From: Blautia argi
GTDB lineage: Bacteria > Bacillota > Clostridia > Lachnospirales > Lachnospiraceae
DNA length: 64,000 bases
Assembly (NCBI RefSeq): GCF_003287895.1
Contig: NZ_CP030280.1
Location: forward strand, 288,001-352,000
Reading direction: 5' to 3'
Both the position numbers and the translations under genes were made by a program. This document shows, one piece after another, positions 14,767 through 24,898 of the stretch; the first letter of the stretch is position 1; the number at the start of each line of letters is the position of its first letter. The notes beneath the pieces are model-generated. The model saw only the letters and a program-made list of their open reading frames with translations. It had not been told where the DNA came from and ran no database searches.

Positions 14767-14787
14767 TATTTAACAAAATGTTAAATA
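14767..14787. promoter_or_regulatory. Candidate operator for the ROK repressor
   Basis: A perfect inverted repeat with 9-bp arms and a 3-bp centre (arms TATTTAACA and TGTTAAATA) lies between the divergent DUF4838 and ABC-importer genes, ending four bases before the importer -35. AT-rich palindromes of this kind are typical ROK operators. Assignment to this regulator is inferred from position. Confidence 0.6.
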
Positions 14788-14791
14788 AATG

Positions 14792-14820
14792 TTGATTTAT
14801 TGCTCATAACATAGTATATT
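14792..14820 (+). promoter_or_regulatory. Promoter of the first sugar ABC importer
   Basis: TTGATT (14792-14797) and TATATT (14815-14820) are spaced by 17 bp. The candidate operator abuts the -35. Confidence 0.6.
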
Positions 14821-14888
14821 ATACCCATGGAAACGAAAAGAAAAAATCAAAAAAGATAATTATATAAAATAAATAAATGGAGGGCTAT

Positions 14889-15836
14889 ATGAAAACGAAA
14901 ACAACTTTGGCAGAATTCAAAGCCATGAATTCTGTAAGGAAAAAACGCATTTTGCGAAAGAATGCATGGTGTTGGGTATTTATGCTTCCTACAGTGCTTC
15001 TTTACATTCTGTTTCAGGGTTATCCCATTATTACAAGTGCATGGTACTCTTTACTGGACTGGTCCGGTATGACTATGAATGCAACCTTTGTAGGTCTGGG
15101 AAACTTTAAGGAATTGTTGGCAGACCCGTTGTTTTACAACTCTGTGGCGAACAGCTTTAAGTATATGTTTTTAAGCGTTCCCATTCAGCTGGTACTTTCC
15201 CTGGTGATTGCTTACATATTAACCAGCATTATCCGCAAGGGTGCAACCGTGTTCCGTACCATGTATTTTATTCCGGTAGTTACAACAGCTTCCATTGTGG
15301 GAATTATCATGATTTTCATTTTCGGCGGAACAGGTCCTGTGAATCAGGTCTTAGCCATGCTTGGCATTGATACTATTAACTTCCTTGGCGATGAAAAAAC
15401 AGCGCTGTTTACCGTAGTGCTTATCGGTATCTGGAAGGATTTAGGTACTTATATGATTTACTGGATTGCAGCTTTGCAGAGCGTATCCCAGGACGTATAC
15501 GAAGCCGCAAAAATTGACGGCGCAGGTAAGTTCAGAACTTTTACAGACGTTGTTTTTCCATTGATTCTTCCAATCGGCGGCGTCATTGCAGTGCTTTGCG
15601 TTATCGGTTCTCTGAAGGTATTTGATATTGTACAGACCATGACAAATGGCGGTCCGTACTTTGCAACTGATGTAGTAGCAACCTTTGTATACAGAACAGC
15701 TTATTCCAGTACAACCGGAAGCCCGCGTCTTGGCTATGCAAGTGCGGCAGCGCTGATGTTTGGACTTATGGTAGTCATCATTGGTATTGTTCTGAATCTG
15801 GTGAAGGCTTATTTTAATAAGAAGAGAAATGTTTAG
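14889..15836 (+). CDS. Sugar ABC transporter permease (UgpA/LacF type)
   Basis: This inner-membrane permease of about 315 residues has a cytoplasmic basic N terminus, six predicted membrane segments (first WVFMLPTVLLYILFQGYP) and the EAA loop YEAAKIDGAGKFRTF that docks the ATPase. The start at ATG 14889 is preferred because GGAGGG (14879-14884) precedes it; the in-frame ATG at 14877 overlaps this RBS. It is followed by a second permease and a lipoprotein. No ATPase gene is nearby, so a shared MsmK-type ATPase elsewhere is probable. Confidence 0.92.
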   Translation: MKTKTTLAEFKAMNSVRKKRILRKNAWCWVFMLPTVLLYILFQGYPIITSAWYSLLDWSGMTMNATFVGLGNFKELLADPLFYNSVANSFKYMFLSVPIQLVLSLVIAYILTSIIRKGATVFRTMYFIPVVTTASIVGIIMIFIFGGTGPVNQVLAMLGIDTINFLGDEKTALFTVVLIGIWKDLGTYMIYWIAALQSVSQDVYEAAKIDGAGKFRTFTDVVFPLILPIGGVIAVLCVIGSLKVFDIVQTMTNGGPYFATDVVATFVYRTAYSSTTGSPRLGYASAAALMFGLMVVIIGIVLNLVKAYFNKKRNV

Positions 15837-15854
15837 GAAAGGAGAAAATTCATT

Positions 15855-16697
15855 ATGAAAAAAGGAAGAATTGCAGGAAAAATTGGAAGATCTGTGATTT
15901 ATGTACTGCTTTCCGTAGTGGCGCTTATCTGGATATACCCTTTTATCTGGATGATTACCGCATCTTTGAAAACGCAGGACGAGTTCTTTGCCAGCGGTTT
16001 GAGTCTGATACCAAAGAGTCTGAATTTTGACAATTATGTGAGAGCATGGAATAATGCAAATTTTGGCGTGTATTTTAAGAACTCCATTATTGTAACGGTC
16101 AGCGTTGTGGTCATTGTTCTTCTGGCAACTTCTGCGGCAGGTTATGTTATGGGAAGATATACCTTTGTAGGCAAAAAACTTACCATGGGAATTTTTATGG
16201 CAAGTATTACCATTCCATTGGTATTTACAGTAATTCCTATTTACGAACTATTAAAGGAAATGGGACTGGAACAGAATCTGTTGGGTCTGATTCTGGCGGA
16301 AGCCGGAGGCGGTCATGTGATTTTCCTGATGCTGTTTTCCAGTTTTTATGGAGGAATCCCCAAGGAACTGGAAGAGGCTGCAACCATTGATGGCAGCGGC
16401 TTTCTGAAAACATATTCCAGCATCATGTTCCCTCTTGCAAAACCCATTATGGCAACGGTTGTGATTATGCAGTTCATCTGGACATGGAACTCTTTCCTTC
16501 TGCCATTGATTGTAACCTTAAGCAGACCGGAACTTCGTACCCTTGCCGTTGGTCTTTACGCACTCCGAGGCGAAAACGTAGTAGACTGGACAGGTATTGC
16601 GGCAGGCGCATGTATTGCGGTGCTGCCAATTATCCTGATATTCATCTGTCTGCAGAGGTACTTTGTAGACGGTGTTGCAGGTGCAGTTAAGAGCTGA
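15855..16697 (+). CDS. Sugar ABC transporter permease (UgpE/LacG type)
   Basis: The 280-residue second permease of the importer has six predicted membrane segments (first VIYVLLSVVALIWIYPFIWMI) and the EAA motif LEEAATIDGSGFLKTYSSI near residue 175-193. It starts 18 bp after the first permease behind AAAGGAG and is co-transcribed with it and with the binding protein. MalG-like family membership is clear; substrate is not. Confidence 0.92.
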   Translation: MKKGRIAGKIGRSVIYVLLSVVALIWIYPFIWMITASLKTQDEFFASGLSLIPKSLNFDNYVRAWNNANFGVYFKNSIIVTVSVVVIVLLATSAAGYVMGRYTFVGKKLTMGIFMASITIPLVFTVIPIYELLKEMGLEQNLLGLILAEAGGGHVIFLMLFSSFYGGIPKELEEAATIDGSGFLKTYSSIMFPLAKPIMATVVIMQFIWTWNSFLLPLIVTLSRPELRTLAVGLYALRGENVVDWTGIAAGACIAVLPIILIFICLQRYFVDGVAGAVKS

Positions 16698-16742
16698 GAA
16701 ACAAAAAAATATTATATATTTAATTCAAGGAGGTATTTTAAC

Positions 16743-18242
16743 ATGAAAAGGAGAATAGCAGCATTAGCTATGGCTGGTCTGATGGTTTTATCAGCAGCAG
16801 GTTGCGGTCCTCAGGTGGGTGGAAGCTCTGAGGAAGCAAAACAGGAAACATCTTCTGAAAAGAAGGAAGATTCCAAAGAGTCCAAAGGGGACGGAGAGGT
16901 TGTACTTCAGGTTGTAGATATGAGTGACTCTACAAAAGCAAGAAGAGAAGAGTACAACAAAAAATTTGAAGAAGAGAATAACTGTAAAGTAGAGTATACG
17001 GTTTTGGCAGGCGACCAGTATCAGACAACTATTAACTCTTCTATTAAAGCAAATACAGCGCCGGACTTATTTGCACTTCCAAGTGGTGTGAAACTTTCTA
17101 CAGCAGTAGAAGAGGGCTGGTACATGCCAATGAATGACTATGTAGAAGACGGATTTTTTGATACCTTTGCAGAAGGTGCATTAAATGAAGGTATTACCAC
17201 TATGGACGGAGAAGTTTATGTACTTCCGGAATCTGCAAACATTGTAAATACCCTGGTGTTCTACAACAAGACTGTGCTGGAAGACGCAGGTGTGGATACA
17301 AACAATCTTCCAAAAACCTGGAGCGAATTCAGAGAAGTCTGCAAACAGGTTACAGAAGCCGGAAAAGGCAAATATTATGGTATGATTGAAGGCGGAAAAC
17401 AGGTAAACAGACTGGAAATCGCAATCCGTGCATTATCCTGTCTGGCAGGCAGCAAATCCAATGATATCGGCGTTATCAGCATGGTAGACGGAAAGAACGT
17501 ATTAGATTCCGACGCTATGATTCAGGCATTTGATTTCTACAGCGGACTGGCTCAGGACGGCAGCTTCCACCCGGATTCTGCAAACCTGGCAGCGCCGGAA
17601 GCAAGAGCATTGTTTGCACAGAATCAGGCAGCATTCCTGATTCAGGGTTCCTGGTGTATTTCCACATGGGAAAAAGAAAACCCGGATTTAGAGTTTGGCG
17701 TTATGGAAATGCCGGTACCGGACGACGGTGCTAAGGGCGGACTTCCTTACATCGGCGCACAGCCATGGATGGGTATCTCCAAAACATCTGAAAATCCTGA
17801 ACTGGCAGCAAAATATCTCCAGGGACTTTACTCTGAAGAATATCAGGCAGGCGTTGTAGAAGACGGTGGTTTTGTATCTGCAATTGAAGGCGTAAATGAA
17901 AAATACATGAAAGACGGTGTTATGAAAGATTACTACACACTGGCTCTGGAACAGGGTAAACTTTGCCCGGATCCAATCGTAGGAAACGCAGATGCAGCAG
18001 TTGTATACGCAAACATTACAGAAGTATCTCCAAACCTGGGACAGATTGTGCAGGGTGTTCTTACAGGAAAGACTGATTATAAAGAATCTCTGAAAACACT
18101 GGCTGAAAACACCCAGAAAGAATGGGAAAGTGGCATTGCAAAGGCACAGGAAGCCGGAGCAGAGGTTTCAGCAGCAGATTTTGAATTTAAAAACTGGAAT
18201 CCGTTAGAAGATTACACAGCAGAGGATTATCAGAACAGATAA
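16743..18242 (+). CDS. Sugar-binding lipoprotein of ABC importer
   Basis: A 499-residue family 1 extracellular solute-binding protein. It has a lipoprotein signal peptide (KRRIAALAMAGLMVLSAAGC, lipid anchor on the cysteine) and then a Ser/Glu/Lys-rich linker before the binding domain. PNTAPDLFAL-like and FYNKTVLEDAGV segments are typical of sugar-binding proteins. RBS AAGGAGG precedes the ATG. It is the last gene of the importer operon and is followed by a terminator. Sugar specificity cannot be read from the sequence. Confidence 0.93.
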   Translation: MKRRIAALAMAGLMVLSAAGCGPQVGGSSEEAKQETSSEKKEDSKESKGDGEVVLQVVDMSDSTKARREEYNKKFEEENNCKVEYTVLAGDQYQTTINSSIKANTAPDLFALPSGVKLSTAVEEGWYMPMNDYVEDGFFDTFAEGALNEGITTMDGEVYVLPESANIVNTLVFYNKTVLEDAGVDTNNLPKTWSEFREVCKQVTEAGKGKYYGMIEGGKQVNRLEIAIRALSCLAGSKSNDIGVISMVDGKNVLDSDAMIQAFDFYSGLAQDGSFHPDSANLAAPEARALFAQNQAAFLIQGSWCISTWEKENPDLEFGVMEMPVPDDGAKGGLPYIGAQPWMGISKTSENPELAAKYLQGLYSEEYQAGVVEDGGFVSAIEGVNEKYMKDGVMKDYYTLALEQGKLCPDPIVGNADAAVVYANITEVSPNLGQIVQGVLTGKTDYKESLKTLAENTQKEWESGIAKAQEAGAEVSAADFEFKNWNPLEDYTAEDYQNR

Positions 18243-18274
18243 TAGGCAATAAAGAAAAGACTGAAAAGTAAAGG

Positions 18275-18344
18275 GGCTGTCCGGTGAAAGGCAGAGGAAA
18301 TTCGTGAGAGTTTTCTGTATGCAGTTCACGGGGCGGCTTTTTTT
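18275..18344 (+). terminator. Terminator after the importer operon
   Basis: GCTGTCCGGTGAA (from 18276) pairs, with G-U pairs and one mismatch, with TTCACGGGGCGGC (ending 18337), followed by seven T residues. The loop holds a smaller hairpin. Confidence 0.75.
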
Positions 18345-18418
18345 CTGTTTTGATTTTATAAAGAGGAAAAACAGCTTTTAGGGACAGGGATTTACAGGAG
18401 AAAAAATAAAAAAAGCCC

Positions 18419-18447
18419 TTGACACAGGCTTTTTTCGTGGCTATAAT
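18419..18447 (+). promoter_or_regulatory. Promoter of the str operon (rpsL)
   Basis: A consensus promoter, TTGACA (18419-18424) and TATAAT (18442-18447) with 17-bp spacing, about 130 bp before rpsL. Confidence 0.9.
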
Positions 18448-18576
18448 GAGAGAGCGTGCATAAAAGACGTAAGTTTTTTGTGTGCAAAAAAGTTTATTCA
18501 GAATTGAATAACTGGCAGCCACTAGTTCCTTCTTAGTAGAAAGAAGGACGTGCAAATTTTACAGGAGGTGAAAGGA

Positions 18577-18990
18577 ATGCCAACATTTAACCAGTTAGTA
18601 AGAAAAGGACGTCAGACTACAGCTAAAAAGTCTACAGCACCTGCACTTCAGAAGAGCTACAACTCTTTACAGAAAAAGACATCTGATATGTCTTCTCCAC
18701 AGAAGAGAGGTGTTTGTACAGCTGTTAAAACTGCTACACCTAAAAAACCTAACTCTGCTCTTAGAAAAATCGCCAGAGTTCGTCTTTCCAACGGAATCGA
18801 AGTAACAAGCTACATTCCTGGAGAAGGTCATAACTTACAGGAGCACAGCGTTGTTCTTATCAGAGGCGGTAGAGTAAAAGACTTACCAGGTACCAGATAC
18901 CACATCGTTCGTGGTACATTAGATACAGCAGGTGTTGCTAACAGACGCCAGGCTCGTTCTAAATACGGTGCTAAGAGACCTAAAAAATAA
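18577..18990 (+). CDS. rpsL: 30S ribosomal protein S12
   Basis: S12 lies at the decoding centre. The 137-residue protein starts [12 protein letters not shown] at the ATG at 18577 behind AGGAGGTG; an upstream in-frame start at 18550 lies before this RBS and is rejected. The streptomycin-determining segments [11 protein letters not shown] and [13 protein letters not shown] carry the sensitive-type lysines. It leads the str operon, with rpsG 219 bp downstream. Confidence 0.98.
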   Translation: MPTFNQLVRKGRQTTAKKSTAPALQKSYNSLQKKTSDMSSPQKRGVCTAVKTATPKKPNSALRKIARVRLSNGIEVTSYIPGEGHNLQEHSVVLIRGGRVKDLPGTRYHIVRGTLDTAGVANRRQARSKYGAKRPKK

Positions 18991-19680
<690 letters not shown>

Positions 19681-19695
19681 GAGGAGGAAATCCAA

Positions 19696-21816
19696 TTGGC
19701 TGGAAGAGAATATCCATTAGAGAGAACCAGAAACATCGGTATTATGGCGCATATTGATGCTGGTAAAACTACCACAACAGAGCGTATTCTGTACTATACC
19801 GGTGTAAACTATAAAATCGGTGATACTCATGAAGGTACTGCTACCATGGACTGGATGGAGCAGGAACAGGAAAGAGGTATCACAATTACTTCAGCCGCTA
19901 CTACATGCCACTGGACTCTGCAGGAAAACTGCAAACCGAAACCAGGTGCATTAGAGCATCGTATCAACATCATTGATACACCGGGACACGTTGACTTTAC
20001 AGTAGAAGTTGAGCGTTCTCTGCGTGTACTTGATGGTGCGGTAGGTGTATTCTGTGCTAAGGGCGGTGTTGAACCACAGTCTGAAAACGTATGGCGTCAG
20101 GCTGACACTTACAATGTACCTCGTATGGCTTTCATCAACAAGATGGACATCCTTGGTGCAGACTTCTACAACGCAGTAGAACAGATTAAAACAAGATTAG
20201 GTAAAAATGCTATCTGCATTCAGTTACCAATCGGTAAAGAAGATGAATTCAAAGGAATCATCGACTTATTTGAAATGAAAGCCTACATCTACAATGATGA
20301 AAAAGGTGATGATATTTCTATCGTAGATATTCCGGAAGACATGAAAGAAGACGCAGAACTGTACCGTACAGAACTGGTAGAGAAAATCTGCGAATTAGAC
20401 GATGACTTAATGATGGAATATCTGGAAGGCGAAGAACCTTCTACAGAAGCATTAAAAGCTGCACTGAGAAAAGGTACATGCGAATGTGCTGCTGTTCCTG
20501 TTTGCTGTGGTACAGCTTACAGAAACAAAGGTGTTCAGAAGCTTCTCGATGCTATCATTGAGTACATGCCATCACCGGTAGACGTACCTGCTATTCAGGG
20601 TACAGACTTAGATGGAAACCCAATGGAAAAACATTCCTCAGATGATGAACCATTTGCAGCTCTTGCATTCAAAATCATGGTTGACCCATTTGTTGGTAAG
20701 CTTGCATTCTTCCGTGTATATTCAGGAACAATCAACTCCGGTTCTTATGTTCTGAACTCTACAAAAGGAAAGAAAGAACGTGTTGGACGTATCCTTCAGA
20801 TGCACGCTAACAAACGTCAGGAATTAGATAAAGTATATGCCGGTGATATCGCAGCAGCTGTTGGTTTGAAATTTACAACAACAGGTGATACAATCTGTGA
20901 CGAACAGCATCCGGTAATTCTGGAGTCTATGGAATTCCCAGAACCAGTTATCGAGCTTGCTATCGAGCCTAAGACAAAAGCTGGTCAGGGTAAATTAGGT
21001 GAGTCTTTAGCAAAACTTGCTGAAGAAGACCCAACATTCCGTGCTCATACAAATAAAGAAACAGGACAGACAATCATCGCTGGTATGGGTGAGCTTCACC
21101 TGGAAATCATCGTAGACCGTCTGCTTCGTGAATTCAAAGTAGAAGCAAACGTAGGTGCTCCTCAAGTTGCTTACAAAGAAACATTTACAAAAGCTGTAGA
21201 TGTTGACAGCAAATATGCAAAACAGTCCGGTGGTCGTGGACAGTACGGTCACTGTAAAGTTAAATTCGAGCCTATGGATGCCAACGGTGAAGAACTGTTC
21301 AAGTTCGAATCCACAGTTGTTGGTGGTGCTATTCCGAAGGAATACATCCCTGCAGTTGGCGAAGGTATCGAAGAAGCTATGAAAGCTGGTATTCTGGGTG
21401 GATTCCCGGTAGTAGGCGTTCATGCTAACGTATATGATGGTTCTTACCATGAAGTCGACTCTTCTGAAATGGCATTCCACATTGCAGGTTCTCTTGCATT
21501 TAAAGATGCTATGGCAAAAGCGTCACCAGTACTTCTTGAGCCAATCATGAGAGTTGAAGTTACAACTCCGGAAGATTACATGGGTGATATTATCGGTGAT
21601 ATCAACTCCCGTCGTGGACGTATCGAAGGTATGGACGATATCGGCGGTGGTAAGATGATTCGCGGATTCGTTCCCCTGGCTGAAATGTTCGGATACGCAA
21701 CAGACTTACGTTCCAGAACACAGGGCCGTGGTAACTATTCCATGTTCTTTGAAAAATATGAACCAGTTCCAAAATCTGTACAGGAAAAGGTTCTGTCAGG
21801 AAAAGCTGACAAATAA
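19696..21816 (+). CDS. fusA: Translation elongation factor G
   Basis: EF-G catalyses ribosomal translocation and, with RRF, recycling. The 706-residue GTPase has G1 AHIDAGKTT, switch RGITI, G3 DTPGHVD and G4 NKMD in the first 160 residues, and the domain IV segment [11 protein letters not shown]. It starts with TTG at 19696 behind GAGGAGG, giving [16 protein letters not shown], the usual N terminus. Confidence 0.98.
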   Translation: MAGREYPLERTRNIGIMAHIDAGKTTTTERILYYTGVNYKIGDTHEGTATMDWMEQEQERGITITSAATTCHWTLQENCKPKPGALEHRINIIDTPGHVDFTVEVERSLRVLDGAVGVFCAKGGVEPQSENVWRQADTYNVPRMAFINKMDILGADFYNAVEQIKTRLGKNAICIQLPIGKEDEFKGIIDLFEMKAYIYNDEKGDDISIVDIPEDMKEDAELYRTELVEKICELDDDLMMEYLEGEEPSTEALKAALRKGTCECAAVPVCCGTAYRNKGVQKLLDAIIEYMPSPVDVPAIQGTDLDGNPMEKHSSDDEPFAALAFKIMVDPFVGKLAFFRVYSGTINSGSYVLNSTKGKKERVGRILQMHANKRQELDKVYAGDIAAAVGLKFTTTGDTICDEQHPVILESMEFPEPVIELAIEPKTKAGQGKLGESLAKLAEEDPTFRAHTNKETGQTIIAGMGELHLEIIVDRLLREFKVEANVGAPQVAYKETFTKAVDVDSKYAKQSGGRGQYGHCKVKFEPMDANGEELFKFESTVVGGAIPKEYIPAVGEGIEEAMKAGILGGFPVVGVHANVYDGSYHEVDSSEMAFHIAGSLAFKDAMAKASPVLLEPIMRVEVTTPEDYMGDIIGDINSRRGRIEGMDDIGGGKMIRGFVPLAEMFGYATDLRSRTQGRGNYSMFFEKYEPVPKSVQEKVLSGKADK

Positions 21817-21834
21817 GAAATAGTTAAAATAAAC

Positions 21835-21863
21835 TTGCAAATATCCTTGATTTGCAATATAAT
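21835..21863 (+). promoter_or_regulatory. Promoter of tuf
   Basis: TTGCAA (21835-21840) and TATAAT (21858-21863) with 17-bp spacing. An inverted repeat overlaps it (see next entry). Confidence 0.8.
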
Positions 21864-21906
21864 CAAGGATAGCAGGTTGACTATATCAACCGCCTCGTTA
21901 TGAGGC
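21843..21906 (+). promoter_or_regulatory. Inverted repeats at the tuf promoter and leader
   Basis: ATCCTTGATT (21843-21852) and AATCAAGGAT (21861-21870) form a perfect 10-bp inverted repeat spanning the spacer and -10. Two leader hairpins follow: GGTTGA/TCAACC (21875-21891) and GCCTC/GAGGC (21892-21906). The first looks like an operator; the others could stabilise the tuf mRNA. No family is recognised. Confidence 0.5.
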
Positions 21907-21968
21907 AACAAAATCAAAAAAACTATTTGCCCAAACGGGGCGCATGTTAAACAAGGAGGACATTCAAA

Positions 21969-23162
21969 ATGGCTAAAGCTAAATTTGAAAGAAGCAAACC
22001 GCATTGTAACATTGGTACCATTGGACACGTTGACCATGGTAAAACAACTTTAACAGCTGCTATCACAAAAACTCTTGCAGCAAGAGTTGCTGGTAACACA
22101 GCTACAGATTTCGAAAACATCGATAAAGCTCCGGAAGAAAGAGAACGTGGTATCACAATTTCTACAGCTCACGTTGAATATGAAACAGAAAAACGTCACT
22201 ACGCTCACGTTGACTGCCCAGGACATGCTGACTACGTTAAGAACATGATTACTGGTGCTGCTCAGATGGACGGTGCTATCTTAGTAGTAGCTGCTACAGA
22301 CGGTGTTATGGCTCAGACAAAAGAGCATATCCTTCTTTCCCGTCAGGTAGGTGTTCCTTACATCGTTGTATTCATGAACAAATGTGATATGGTTGACGAT
22401 GAAGAATTACTTGAATTAGTAGATATGGAAATCCGTGAACTCTTAAATGAGTACGAATTCCCAGGTGATGACACTCCAATTATCCAGGGTTCTGCTTTAA
22501 AAGCTCTTGAAGATCCAAACGGAGAATGGGGCGATAAGATTATGGAATTAATGGACGCTGTTGACAGCTGGATTCCAGACCCACAGCGTGATACAGATAA
22601 AGACTTTATCATGCCTGTAGAGGACGTATTCTCTATTACAGGTCGTGGTACAGTTGCTACTGGTAGAGTAGAAGCTGGTGTTCTTCATGTATCTGAAGAA
22701 GTTGAAATCGTTGGTCTGAAAGAAGAAACACGTAAAGTAGTTGTAACAGGTATCGAAATGTTCCGTAAACTGTTAGACGAAGCTCAGGCTGGTGATAACA
22801 TCGGTGCTCTTCTTCGTGGTGTTCAGAGAAACGAAATCGAAAGAGGACAGGTTCTTGCTAAACCAGGAACAATCACATGCCATACAAAATTCACAGCTCA
22901 GGTTTACGTTCTGACAAAAGACGAAGGTGGTCGTCATACACCATTCTTCAACAACTACCGTCCACAGTTCTACTTCAGAACAACAGACGTAACAGGTGTT
23001 TGTATGTTACCAGAAGGTACAGAAATGTGCATGCCTGGTGATAACGTAGAAATGACAATCGAACTGATTCACCCAATCGCTATGGCTCAGGGTCTTACAT
23101 TCGCTATCCGTGAAGGTGGACGTACTGTAGGATCAGGCCGTGTTGCTACAGTTATCGAGTAA
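21969..23162 (+). CDS. tuf: Translation elongation factor Tu
   Basis: EF-Tu delivers aminoacyl-tRNA to the ribosome. The 397-residue protein has [17 protein letters not shown] and NKCD GTPase motifs. RBS AAGGAGG precedes the ATG, and it has its own promoter. Its last codons form one copy of the 23-bp direct repeat that bounds the integrated element; a second, synonymously different copy of the tuf tail lies at 36961-37014. The coding sequence itself is complete. Confidence 0.98.
   Translation: MAKAKFERSKPHCNIGTIGHVDHGKTTLTAAITKTLAARVAGNTATDFENIDKAPEERERGITISTAHVEYETEKRHYAHVDCPGHADYVKNMITGAAQMDGAILVVAATDGVMAQTKEHILLSRQVGVPYIVVFMNKCDMVDDEELLELVDMEIRELLNEYEFPGDDTPIIQGSALKALEDPNGEWGDKIMELMDAVDSWIPDPQRDTDKDFIMPVEDVFSITGRGTVATGRVEAGVLHVSEEVEIVGLKEETRKVVVTGIEMFRKLLDEAQAGDNIGALLRGVQRNEIERGQVLAKPGTITCHTKFTAQVYVLTKDEGGRHTPFFNNYRPQFYFRTTDVTGVCMLPEGTEMCMPGDNVEMTIELIHPIAMAQGLTFAIREGGRTVGSGRVATVIE
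23139..23161. repeat. Left attachment-site repeat (attL) in the tuf 3' end
   Basis: These 23 bases, which encode the tuf C terminus RVATVIE and most of the stop, are identical to 36992-37014. Outside the core the two copies diverge. Their placement flanking an integrase module identifies them as att cores. Confidence 0.8.
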
Positions 23163-23218
23163 TTAAATCTTAATATAGATTAGAGCAGTAATGCTCATTG
23201 TGTCCAAGCGTAAGATTA

Positions 23219-23248
23219 CCCCGGAGCCGAAAGGCTTCCGGGGTTTTT
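23219..23248 (+). terminator. Terminator after tuf
   Basis: CCCCGGAGCC (23219-23228) pairs with GGCTTCCGGGG (23233-23243) around GAAA, followed by five T residues. The preceding 21 bases (23196-23216) recur at 37131-37151 ahead of a differently sequenced terminator. Confidence 0.9.
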
Positions 23249-23301
23249 CTGTTGCGTGGAAATATAAAAAAGAGTGGAAAAGAATAACGAACAGTATAGA
23301 A

Positions 23302-23336
23302 AAACGGTTGCCGGGAGAGTATCCTGACAACCGTTT
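23302..23336 (-). terminator. Hairpin after the DUF2971 gene
   Basis: AAACGGTTG (23302-23310) and CAACCGTTT (23328-23336) pair perfectly, with further inner pairing. On the minus strand it lies downstream of the DUF2971 stop and ends in a short T-run, so it probably terminates that transcript. Confidence 0.55.
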
Positions 23337-23337
23337 G

Positions 23338-23356
23338 TGATAACAGAATGATAACA
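23338..23356. promoter_or_regulatory. Left pair of candidate integrase arm-binding sites
   Basis: TGATAACA occurs at 23338-23345 and 23349-23356, an 11-bp period. The same pair with the same spacing, followed by the same AAATC, occurs at 36842-36860 near the other end. The integrase has an N-terminal arm-binding-type domain. Confidence 0.6.
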
Positions 23357-23359
23357 AAA

Positions 23360-24175
23360 TCATACTAATCCAATTAAACTGCTGTTATAAATTTGAGCAG
23401 TAGGATTATATTTTTCGATAAGGCTGTTTACTATAAGACGATAACCGGGACTGATTTTAGGACTTAATGTTATTTCCATATGTGAAAAGGCATCATCATC
23501 CAATTTTAAATCATAATAAGAAAAAGGTTGTTTTACTATACCATTTACCATTAATGAAGCCATGATGTTGAGTTGTTCCATAGAATTATCCGGTCCTATA
23601 GGAAAGCACATTAATTTGTAACGCCACTCTTTTTGAAAACTCCAGTATTTGTTTTTATATAATCCTAATTGATCTGGCATCATTAATATTTGGTTATCGT
23701 GCTTAAGTATAAGATTAGGATATAATTTAGCTTGATCATTTGTGTATTTGACCTGATGAAGAAATGACGGAGTCATGGCATGTAAGCATGAAAATTGTTG
23801 TTCTAGCATACGCCGCAAAGGGATGTATGATTGTTGAAAAGCTTCAGTAGAAGAATCAATTATTGATAAAAGCTTTATTTTCGAGATATCATTAGGGCTA
23901 TTTTTATAAAGTTTAAAAGGATTTGCTCTTAATTTAATACGAATTCCAGACTCTAAAGATGAATACATGTTCCACATAGGAATGCTTTCTGTTTCGTCAT
24001 CAGTCCAAGAACTTACATAACAAAATTGACCAAAATTAGGAGTATCGCCAGTTTCCTTCTCTTGAAGATCGTCCAGCTGATTTAAAGACGTTAGTCTAAA
24101 TGTACGATTTGCTAAAATCAGTGAGAGAGTTTCAATATTTGTATAATGGAATAGATAATCAGGTGTGTTCTGCAA
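23360..24175 (-). CDS. DUF2971 domain protein
   Basis: This 271-residue protein resembles DUF2971: an N-terminal LFHYTNIETLSLILANRTF, followed by LNQLDDLQE, CYVSSWTDDE and W-MYS, and a later FQKEWRYKL block. No function is established for the family. It starts 17 bp after the XRE-protein gene on the same strand with RBS GGAGG, so the two form an operon. It is accessory cargo at the left edge of the element. Its last codons overlap the integrase arm sites. Confidence 0.65.
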   Translation of the reverse strand: MQNTPDYLFHYTNIETLSLILANRTFRLTSLNQLDDLQEKETGDTPNFGQFCYVSSWTDDETESIPMWNMYSSLESGIRIKLRANPFKLYKNSPNDISKIKLLSIIDSSTEAFQQSYIPLRRMLEQQFSCLHAMTPSFLHQVKYTNDQAKLYPNLILKHDNQILMMPDQLGLYKNKYWSFQKEWRYKLMCFPIGPDNSMEQLNIMASLMVNGIVKQPFSYYDLKLDDDAFSHMEITLSPKISPGYRLIVNSLIEKYNPTAQIYNSSLIGLV

Positions 24176-24192
24176 AATGATTTAATACCTCC

Positions 24193-24726
24193 TTAAGTCA
24201 GATCATAGGTCTTGATGTCATTACCTTCAGTGCCCTTCTTAACGATGGTATGACAACCTATCGTAGTTCCCATGGCACGTAGTTTCCATTCTTCCTGGGT
24301 AGCGTTCAGTTTATCCAGTTCTTCCTGTCTTTTATCTTCAGTTTCGATAGCTAATATTTCAGCTTTTTCCTTTTCATAGATATTTTTAAATTGACACCAT
24401 TTCCTGAAAAAGTCCTGCATTGTAGGATTATCGAATGTCAGCGCAACCTTCTGATCAGGTGTTTCAGCAAGTGAGAGGTTCACTGAATCATCAATAGAAA
24501 ACAACAGAGAGAGTACATCTCCGACTGTTTCAATATTAAAATCCAGAAAAACACTTACATTTAATCCCAGTGCAGTTGCTATCTTTTCTAACTGATCCGG
24601 TTTTGGATTCCGGATTCCCAGTTCATATTTTCTGATCGTTCCTACGTTAATGCCGGACAGCTCGGCTAACTGTATTTGACTGTATCCTCTAAATTCCCGG
24701 AATGCCCGGATTTTTTTACCAACCAT
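24193..24726 (-). CDS. XRE-family repressor of the element
   Basis: The 177-residue protein has an N-terminal helix-turn-helix (residues about 5-60: IRAFREFRGYSQIQLAELSG, TIRKYELGIRNPKPDQLEKI) and a C-terminal region with a charged helix (KAEILAIETEDKRQEELDKL). It is divergent from the excisionase and integrase genes, and three related operators lie between them, one inside its own likely promoter and two around the xis promoter. It probably represses excision and itself. Confidence 0.85.
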   Translation of the reverse strand: MVGKKIRAFREFRGYSQIQLAELSGINVGTIRKYELGIRNPKPDQLEKIATALGLNVSVFLDFNIETVGDVLSLLFSIDDSVNLSLAETPDQKVALTFDNPTMQDFFRKWCQFKNIYEKEKAEILAIETEDKRQEELDKLNATQEEWKLRAMGTTIGCHTIVKKGTEGNDIKTYDLT

Positions 24727-24763
24727 AATGCTGCCTCCTTAATGATATTTGTGATTTTATTTT

Positions 24764-24778
24764 AGCACAAAAGTGAAT
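24764..24778. promoter_or_regulatory. Operator O1 of the XRE repressor
   Basis: AGCACAAAAGTGAAT is a variant of the palindrome found at 24861 and 24899. It lies in the probable promoter of the repressor gene. Confidence 0.6.
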
Positions 24779-24853
24779 GATGCAAAAGAGGTTGATTTTC
24801 GAGGATTTCAAAAATACAGGATGGAATGGAAAAAATAAATTCGCAAATGTTTA

Positions 24854-24882
24854 TTGACAAATTCACAAAAGTGAATTATTAT
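24854..24882 (+). promoter_or_regulatory. Promoter of xis-int with operator O2 in its spacer
   Basis: TTGACA (24854-24859) and TATTAT (24877-24882) have a 17-bp spacer. The perfect palindrome ATTCACAAAAGTGAAT (24861-24876) fills the spacer exactly, so repressor binding would block RNA polymerase. Confidence 0.8.
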
Positions 24883-24898
24883 AAGAGAACAACGAAAG

